Source: Emticicia sp031378345 (GTDB lineage: Bacteria > Bacteroidota > Bacteroidia > Cytophagales > Spirosomataceae). Taken from it: 64,000 bases of DNA. Under the pieces are notes generated by a model, which had not been told where the DNA came from, ran no database searches, and saw nothing but the letters and a program-made list of their open reading frames with translations. The position numbers were made by a program, and so were the translations under genes. Of the stretch, positions 58,801-64,000 are shown piece after piece (the stretch's first letter is position 1; every line of letters starts with the position of its first letter). The DNA lies in assembly GCA_031378345.1 (NCBI GenBank), contig JANNDY010000013.1, positions 62,001 through 126,000 of the forward strand, written 5' to 3'.

Positions 58801-59909
58801 CGTTTTGAAGTTTTAGTTTCTATTTTTAATTCATTATTTTTTAAGAAATTTTCAATTTTCAAAAGCCTTTCCTTCAATTCCTCATTTTCACTTTTCAAAG
58901 CCTTTACACTCTCTACCAAATGCGGAATAAGACCAGTATAATCTACTGATAAATAGCCATCTGAGCCTGTATTGACTAATTCGGGAAATATTTTTTGGAT
59001 TTCTTGGGCAATAAAACCCGTTTGAAGATTTGGGTTTTTCTCATTTTTTAGATAATAATTGTAGCCTTTGAGTTGAGTAATAGAAGCCAATGAATTTGAG
59101 AGATTGCTGAAATCTTTTTTCAAGCGGATATCAGAGCAAATGGTGGGAGAAGTAGCATAACAAATTTGACCACCATTGACATTCCATCGTTGAATAGCCC
59201 CATACGGATAACCATAAACCATCATTTCGTTATCTCCATTCATGCCAATATAGCCACCTTGTGTAAAGTCACTTTTTTCAAATTCAATTCCTGCATCTCC
59301 ATTTCCACCTTTTGCTACTCGTACTCTTCCAATAAATTTTCCTCCATAAGAATTAATTGAAGAACCCAGAACCCCAATACCATTAGATGTAGTACCTTCA
59401 ACCCCAGAGGAAGTAATAGAATAACCATAAACCCCAGTATAACTACTTGAATAACCAAAAACTCCTCTACTACTATTTGATTCACCATAAACCCCAAAAT
59501 TTTCATCTGATTTTCCTTGAATACCACCTAATATTCCAGTACCATTCACATTCAAAACACCAGGATTATTTGGAGCAATTGCACCTATATATACTTTCGT
59601 ACCATCATTACGTAATAGTGCATCTGCCACCCAGCCAGTCCCATTATTTCTAAGGGTTTGGTTGGCTGTGCCGCTTGGTACTGAGGTTGTGCCTAATAAA
59701 TTTAACCAAGTGCTACCATTGCTAAATTGGTGTGTGTTGTCGGTAGTATTATACAATACTGTGCCTACGCCTACGGTATTTGCAGCTGGGCGGCTGCCAG
59801 TAATATAGGCAGGGAATGTTACGCCTTTGGTGGTGTATAAGCTACTTTGGGCAAAAGAAATTGCCGAAAATAGACAAAATATTATAATGAGTTTTGATTT
59901 TTGGTTCAT
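58797..59909 (-). CDS. Secreted protein with tail-fibre/endosialidase chaperone (S74) domain
   Basis: A 370-residue protein with a signal peptide (KLIIIFCLFSAISFAQ). A fibre-like middle with Gly/Ser-rich repeats (GVYGESNSSRGVFGYSSSY, GVYGYSITSSGVEG) is followed by an intramolecular chaperone/S74 domain: SDIRLKKDFSNL with the cleavage Ser, TGFIAQEIQKIFPEL and VDYTGLIPHLVESVKAL, then a coiled coil. Such proteins form trimeric fibres whose chaperone part can cleave itself off. It probably forms a surface or periplasmic fibre. It is first in the reverse-strand cluster. Confidence 0.88.
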   Translation of the reverse strand: MNQKSKLIIIFCLFSAISFAQSSLYTTKGVTFPAYITGSRPAANTVGVGTVLYNTTDNTHQFSNGSTWLNLLGTTSVPSGTANQTLRNNGTGWVADALLRNDGTKVYIGAIAPNNPGVLNVNGTGILGGIQGKSDENFGVYGESNSSRGVFGYSSSYTGVYGYSITSSGVEGTTSNGIGVLGSSINSYGGKFIGRVRVAKGGNGDAGIEFEKSDFTQGGYIGMNGDNEMMVYGYPYGAIQRWNVNGGQICYATSPTICSDIRLKKDFSNLSNSLASITQLKGYNYYLKNEKNPNLQTGFIAQEIQKIFPELVNTGSDGYLSVDYTGLIPHLVESVKALKSENEELKERLLKIENFLKNNELKIETKTSKR

Positions 59910-59934
59910 GACTTTGTTGCTATTTTTTGAGAGT

Positions 59935-59965
59935 CAAATCTAAACTTTATGCTTTCAACAATCAA
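59935..59965 (-). promoter_or_regulatory. Promoter TTG-N20-TAGATTTG of the S74 gene cluster
   Basis: On the reverse strand a TTG (59963-59965) precedes TAGATTTG (59935-59942) by 20 bases, 26 bases before the ATG at 59909. It would drive the secreted-protein cluster. Confidence 0.5.
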
Positions 59966-60070
59966 TCATCAATAGACGAACGACGTTTTAAATCGACCGT
60001 TAAGTAAATTATTAATTTTTTTGAATTGCTTTGTTATAAAAATACCTAAATTGTCAGAACAATTTTTAAT

Positions 60071-60781
60071 ATGGATCTAAATACAAGCCATAACTGTATC
60101 ATCATTGACGACAACGAAATAGACCGTTTGACTTCGATGGCTTTTGCTAAAAAATACTCGTTTTTGAATGTTGTGGGCATTTTTTCGTCTGCCAATGAAG
60201 CTTATGAGGCTATTCAAAACAAACAAATTGATATCCTTTTGAGCGATATTGATATGCCTGATATGTCAGGATTGGAGTTTCGAGCCAAAATGAAGCATAT
60301 TCCTGTTTGTATTTTCATAACGGCTTTTCCAGATTATGCAGCCGAAAGTTTTGAGGTTGATGCCTTTGATTTTTTAGTAAAACCTATCAAAGCCGAGCGT
60401 TTTGAACAATCTATGAACCGAGTGCAGGCTTTTTTTGAAATCAAACAAAAGGCAGAACTTTTTGAACATAGTTTGGGCGGAAATACGATTTTTATCAAAG
60501 ACGGACATCAACAAATCAAATTGAATTTGCACGAAATTTTATATTTAGAAGCCCTAAAAGATTATACCCGAATTATTACAACAACCAAAAAATATTCGGT
60601 GCTAAGTTCGATCGGAAATTTGTTATTAGAAAAACCTTTCAATTCCTTTCTCAGAATCCACCGAAGTTTTGCAGTTCAGCAAAATTATATTGACCGAATT
60701 TCTTCACAAAGTGTTGATATTCAAGGCTTTAGCTTACCAATTGGTCGTAGTTATAAAGAGGTTTTAGCTAATTTGAAATGA
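60071..60781 (+). CDS. LytTR family response regulator
   Basis: A 236-residue regulator. The receiver domain has IIDDNEIDR (acidic pocket), the phospho-acceptor Asp59 in LLSDIDMPDMSG, and FDFLVKPIKAERF with the conserved Lys. The C-terminal LytTR DNA-binding domain has HEILYLEALKDYTRIITT and FLRIHRSFAVQQNYIDRI, ending in GRSYKEVLANLK. It is paired with the histidine kinase gene, which it overlaps by 4 bases (ATGA). The DNA target is unknown; the reverse-strand secreted-protein cluster next door is a candidate by position only. Confidence 0.95.
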   Translation: MDLNTSHNCIIIDDNEIDRLTSMAFAKKYSFLNVVGIFSSANEAYEAIQNKQIDILLSDIDMPDMSGLEFRAKMKHIPVCIFITAFPDYAAESFEVDAFDFLVKPIKAERFEQSMNRVQAFFEIKQKAELFEHSLGGNTIFIKDGHQQIKLNLHEILYLEALKDYTRIITTTKKYSVLSSIGNLLLEKPFNSFLRIHRSFAVQQNYIDRISSQSVDIQGFSLPIGRSYKEVLANLK

Positions 60782-62805
60782 AAAAAGCAATTCAATTATT
60801 TATTTTTTTAATCACCAATCAAGTTATTTTTGCCCAAAATCAAAAACAACTTGATTCGCTCATCTATACTCTTCCCAACATAAAAAACGACACTTTAAAA
60901 ATCCGAACTTACCTGAAAATTGCCGAAAAATATTTTTTTATTGATGTAGAAAAAGCCTTGTTTTATAACAAATTAGGCTTGCAACAAGCAAAAAAAATGA
61001 ATTGGGACAAAGGGATTGGCGTTTTTAATGCAGGTATAGGGAGGGCATTTAGCGATAAAGGAAACTATGATTCGTGTATGTTTTATTATAATCGTGCATT
61101 TGAGATTCATAAAAAAATGAACGATTATTTTAATATGTCTTCTGTGCTGAATAATATGGGAGCTGCCGAGCAAAATTTAAAATCTGATTATCCAAAAGCC
61201 ACAAAATACTACTTTGATGCATTGCAAGCGGCTGAAAACTTGCCTGATAAATATGTAACTGCCATCTGTTTGGATAATATTTCGAGTATCTATATGTTTC
61301 AAAAAAACTATAAAAAGGCTTTGGAATATGGCTTTAAAGGGTTGAAACTTAGAGAAAAGATTACAACTGTTGAAAAAACAAATGTTACAACTGCCATTGA
61401 AGTTGGAAACTCCCTTACGACAATTGGAAATGTTTATGTCGAAATGAAAGATTTTGTTTCTGCAAAAACTTTTTTTGAGAAAGCAATCTTTGAACATCAA
61501 AAAGCCGAAAATAAAGAGGGTTTGGCAAAAGCCTATTCAAATTTGGCATTGACATTTGGTAACGATTTCGTGAAAAAAATTGAACTTGGACTAAAATCAA
61601 AAAAACTTTGGGACGAAGTAAATCCAAATAATTTAGAAGCAATAAATAACTTAGCAAATATTGGCGTTGCTTACTTGGATTTGGTAAAAAATGACACTTT
61701 GTTTAAATTAAAATCGAAACGAAATGAGATATTGAACAATGCTGAAAATTATTTACAAAAAGCCATAAAATTAAGTGAAAAAAATGGTGAAATTGCCTAC
61801 AAAGCTAATAATTTGGGCAATTTGGCAGAATTACAAGCACTAAAAGGAGATTTTAAAAATGCTTATAATAATTTCAGAACCTATCAAAATGCCCAAGATT
61901 CGTTGTATTCGCAGGAAAGTAAAAACAAAATTGCAGGTGTAGAATCGGAGCGAGAAATTGCGATTCGAGACAAAGAAATTGAACTAAATAAATTGGCAAT
62001 TGAAGTTCAAAAGAAACAACAATTAGCGTTATTTATCGGTTTAGGGCTTTTAGCGATTATTGGAGGCTTACTTTTTTGGCAAAATCAAACTCGGAAAAGA
62101 ACAAATATTACACTTCTACATTTGAATTCTGAATTGGACGAAGCCAATAAAATCAAAGCAAAATTCTTTGCCATTCTGAGCCATGATTTACGTAGCCCTG
62201 TTGCCAATCTGATTAGTTTTTTGAACTTACAAAAAGAAAATCCCGAACTTTTAACAGAAGAAATTAAAGAACGAAATCAAACAAAAATCACAGAATCTGC
62301 TGAAGGTTTGCTCGAAACCATGGAATCGATGTTACTTTGGAGCAAAGGGCAAATGCAGCATTTTAAACCACAAGTCAAAGAAATTATGGTCGAAGATTTA
62401 TTCCAATATTTGAAAAAATTCTTTTCAAACTCTACCAATGTTGAAATTACTTTTCATAATCCTGCTAAACTACAAGTAGTTACCGACGAAGATTATTTGA
62501 AGACAATCATGCAGAATCTAACAAATAATGCTATAAAGGCATTAAAAAATAAGGAAAACGCTCAAATTCGCTGGGAAGCTAAACAAGAAAATGAGCAAAT
62601 TGTGTTGGCAATTATTGATAATGGTGCAGGAATTTCTGAGGAACAAATTAAAACTTTGTATTCTGACGAAGCGGCGATTGGTTCAAAAACAGGTTTGGGT
62701 TTACACCTCATTAGAGATTTGGCAAAGGCAATTGCTTGCAAAATTTCTGTAAAATCTTCGTCAAGTTTTGGTTCAGAATTTCAATTGATTTTTGTTAATA
62801 GATAA
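60778..62805 (+). CDS. Sensor histidine kinase with periplasmic TPR domain
   Basis: A 675-residue protein: signal peptide (MKKAIQLFIFLITNQVIFAQ), about six TPR-like repeats (FYYNRAFEIHKKMNDYFNMSSVLNNMG, TAIEVGNSLTTIGNVYVEMKD and others) to residue ~380, a coiled-coil, one membrane helix (LALFIGLGLLAIIGGLLFW, about 415-433), then the kinase. The H-box is FAILSHDLRSPVANL, the N-box NLTNNAIKALKN, and the G-boxes DNGAGIS and GLGLHLI. The TPR sensor probably detects protein or peptide signals. It partners with the LytTR regulator. Confidence 0.95.
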   Translation: MKKAIQLFIFLITNQVIFAQNQKQLDSLIYTLPNIKNDTLKIRTYLKIAEKYFFIDVEKALFYNKLGLQQAKKMNWDKGIGVFNAGIGRAFSDKGNYDSCMFYYNRAFEIHKKMNDYFNMSSVLNNMGAAEQNLKSDYPKATKYYFDALQAAENLPDKYVTAICLDNISSIYMFQKNYKKALEYGFKGLKLREKITTVEKTNVTTAIEVGNSLTTIGNVYVEMKDFVSAKTFFEKAIFEHQKAENKEGLAKAYSNLALTFGNDFVKKIELGLKSKKLWDEVNPNNLEAINNLANIGVAYLDLVKNDTLFKLKSKRNEILNNAENYLQKAIKLSEKNGEIAYKANNLGNLAELQALKGDFKNAYNNFRTYQNAQDSLYSQESKNKIAGVESEREIAIRDKEIELNKLAIEVQKKQQLALFIGLGLLAIIGGLLFWQNQTRKRTNITLLHLNSELDEANKIKAKFFAILSHDLRSPVANLISFLNLQKENPELLTEEIKERNQTKITESAEGLLETMESMLLWSKGQMQHFKPQVKEIMVEDLFQYLKKFFSNSTNVEITFHNPAKLQVVTDEDYLKTIMQNLTNNAIKALKNKENAQIRWEAKQENEQIVLAIIDNGAGISEEQIKTLYSDEAAIGSKTGLGLHLIRDLAKAIACKISVKSSSSFGSEFQLIFVNR

Positions 62806-62819
62806 AGTCAAAAATTCAC

Positions 62820-62827
62820 TATTTTTG
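62820..62827 (+). promoter_or_regulatory. Candidate -7 box (TATTTTTG) of the M28 peptidase gene
   Basis: A TAnnTTTG match 26 bases before the ATG at 62853; no TTG is found at the ideal -33 distance. Confidence 0.35.
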
Positions 62828-62852
62828 TCAGAAACATCTAAACTCCTTATCA

Positions 62853-64000
62853 ATGAAAAAAAACTTTATTTCAGCATTGTGTTTAATTACATCATTCTAC
62901 TCTTTCTCACAAAAAATAATTAACCGAGACCCACAAATAGAGGCTTTAATAAGAAAAATTTCAAGCGATAGTTTAAAGAAATTTGACGAAAAATTAGTTT
63001 CATTTGGCACTCGCAGTACTCTTTCTACTACAACCGACGCCAAACGTGGCATTGGAGCATCTCGTCTTTGGGTTTTAGATAAATTTAAAGAATTTGCCAA
63101 ACAATCGGAAGGCAGAATGACAGCTGTTTTAGATACATTTACACTTCAACCCGACGGTAGAAGAATTGATAAAGCGATTGCAATGGCAAATGTAATGGCA
63201 ACTCTCAAAGGTTCTGACCCTAAAGATGACCGTATTTTTATGGTCAGCGGACATATTGATAGTCGTGTAACCAATGTGATGAACCGAGAATCGGATGCTC
63301 CTGGAGCAAATGATGATGGTAGTGGCACAGTTGCCGTAATCGAATTGGCAAGGGTAATGGCAAAATCAAAATTTCCTGCAACAGTAATTTTTGTAGTTGT
63401 GAGTGGCGAAGAACAAGGACTTTTGGGGGCAACTTATTTAGCCGAAAAAGCAATGAAAGAAAATTGGAATTTGGAGGCTTTGCTCAATAACGACATTATG
63501 GGTTCAAACAATTCAAACGAAACCAATATCATAGATAATACTCGTTTGAGAGTTTTCAGTGAAGGACTTCCTGCCTTTGAAATGGATAAGAAAGTTGGAG
63601 CAATTCGTCAATATGGAGCAGAAAATGATGGGAAAGCAAGGCAATTAGCTCGTTATGTCAAAGAAATTGGCGAACGTTATGTTGATAATTTGGAGGTTGT
63701 TTTGATTTACAGAAATGACCGTTTTTTGCGTGGAGGCGACCATACTCCTTTTGTTACTAAGGGCTTTACAGCAGTCCGAATGTCGGAAATGAACGAAAAC
63801 TTCTTGCATCAACACCAAGATTTAAAAACAGAAAATGGTGTAGAATACGGAGATTTGACTAAATTTATGGATTTTGAATATTTACGAAAAAATACTTGTG
63901 TAAATTTAGCAAATTTGGCAAATCTTGCAAAATCTCCCTCTATGCCACAAGATGTAATTTTAGATGTTCGAGGTCTTGGAAATTCGACTAATTTGAATTG
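62853..64000 (+). CDS. Secreted M28 family aminopeptidase (C-terminus cut by the window edge)
   Basis: About 382 residues, open at the window edge. A signal peptide (MKKNFISALCLITSFYSFSQ) is followed by the M28 domain: metal ligands in VSGHIDSRV, GANDDGSGT and SGEEQGLLGA, and a later GGDHTPFVTKGF His. These match di-zinc aminopeptidases of the M28 group that are secreted in Bacteroidota. A C-terminal domain (fibronectin-like, beginning about residue 367: PQDVILDVRGL) starts before the edge. It is downstream of the histidine kinase gene, likely on its own promoter. Confidence 0.9.
   Translation, partial: MKKNFISALCLITSFYSFSQKIINRDPQIEALIRKISSDSLKKFDEKLVSFGTRSTLSTTTDAKRGIGASRLWVLDKFKEFAKQSEGRMTAVLDTFTLQPDGRRIDKAIAMANVMATLKGSDPKDDRIFMVSGHIDSRVTNVMNRESDAPGANDDGSGTVAVIELARVMAKSKFPATVIFVVVSGEEQGLLGATYLAEKAMKENWNLEALLNNDIMGSNNSNETNIIDNTRLRVFSEGLPAFEMDKKVGAIRQYGAENDGKARQLARYVKEIGERYVDNLEVVLIYRNDRFLRGGDHTPFVTKGFTAVRMSEMNENFLHQHQDLKTENGVEYGDLTKFMDFEYLRKNTCVNLANLANLAKSPSMPQDVILDVRGLGNSTNLN

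Noticed and set aside
1..64000. tRNA, rRNA, CRISPR array, IS element or prophage
   Set aside because: I looked for a T-loop GTTCGAATCC word, rRNA-like GC-rich blocks, regular spacer repeats, transposases and phage structural genes; none was found. The S74 protein alone does not make a prophage.

Overview
The window is AT-rich chromosomal DNA from a member of the Bacteroidota, most likely the Cytophagales; the genus is not resolved. The evidence is a SusC/SusD pair, two proteins with type IX secretion (T9SS) C-terminal sorting domains, TAnnTTTG-type -7 promoter boxes with few Shine-Dalgarno sequences, the long form of IspG, both type II and type III glutamine synthetases, and a TPR histidine kinase with a LytTR regulator. 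No rRNA, tRNA, IS element, prophage or CRISPR array was seen. About 55 protein genes are supported, two of them cut by the window edges.

Layout. 1-5.5 kb: holA (partial), ACP phosphodiesterase-like, SlyD-like, dCMP deaminase, DUF2911, a T9SS M43 metalloprotease, PhoH. 5.7-12.3 kb: dnaB interrupted by a 341-residue intein, murI, a GNAT, surE, a GH3-like protein. 12.3-19 kb: a membrane/cytochrome c/leucine-rich-repeat protein, then susD and susC. 19-23.5 kb: NUDIX hydrolase-LysE transporter, SPFH protein, an SDR lacking the usual Tyr, folE, queD. 23.7-31 kb: a GH109-like oxidoreductase, an array of small palindromes, thiolase, an arabinokinase-like GHMP kinase, M20 peptidase, Sua5/YciO, a thioredoxin-TPR protein. 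31-43 kb: mtaB, type II GS, a papain-like peptidase with a repeat-encoded poly-Glu tail, an LTA-synthase-like sulfatase, type III GS, a sialate O-acetylesterase-like T9SS protein, a membrane-anchored SGNH-like protein. 43-50 kb: a tight four-gene operon, ispG, queE, an FAD reductase, a PAP2/haloperoxidase. 50.5-56.8 kb: polA, then a xre-res toxin-antitoxin pair that leads an operon of overlapping genes (nucleotidyltransferase, acyltransferase, glycosyltransferase). 56.8-64 kb: a reverse-strand secreted-protein cluster, a LytTR regulator-histidine kinase pair, a partial M28 peptidase.

Functional links. folE, queD and queE supply the first steps of 7-deazaguanine (queuosine) synthesis, and mtaB and the Sua5-like gene act on t6A37 of tRNA. 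holA, dnaB and polA are replication genes. The two GS types lie about 4 kb apart. The most unusual items are the intein in the DnaB P-loop; the VNTR-encoded acidic tail; a signal-peptide gene whose only plausible start is ATA inside an ATAA overlap; the inverted repeat over the xre-res promoter; a NUDIX promoter that predicts a leaderless mRNA; and several families of intergenic palindromes.
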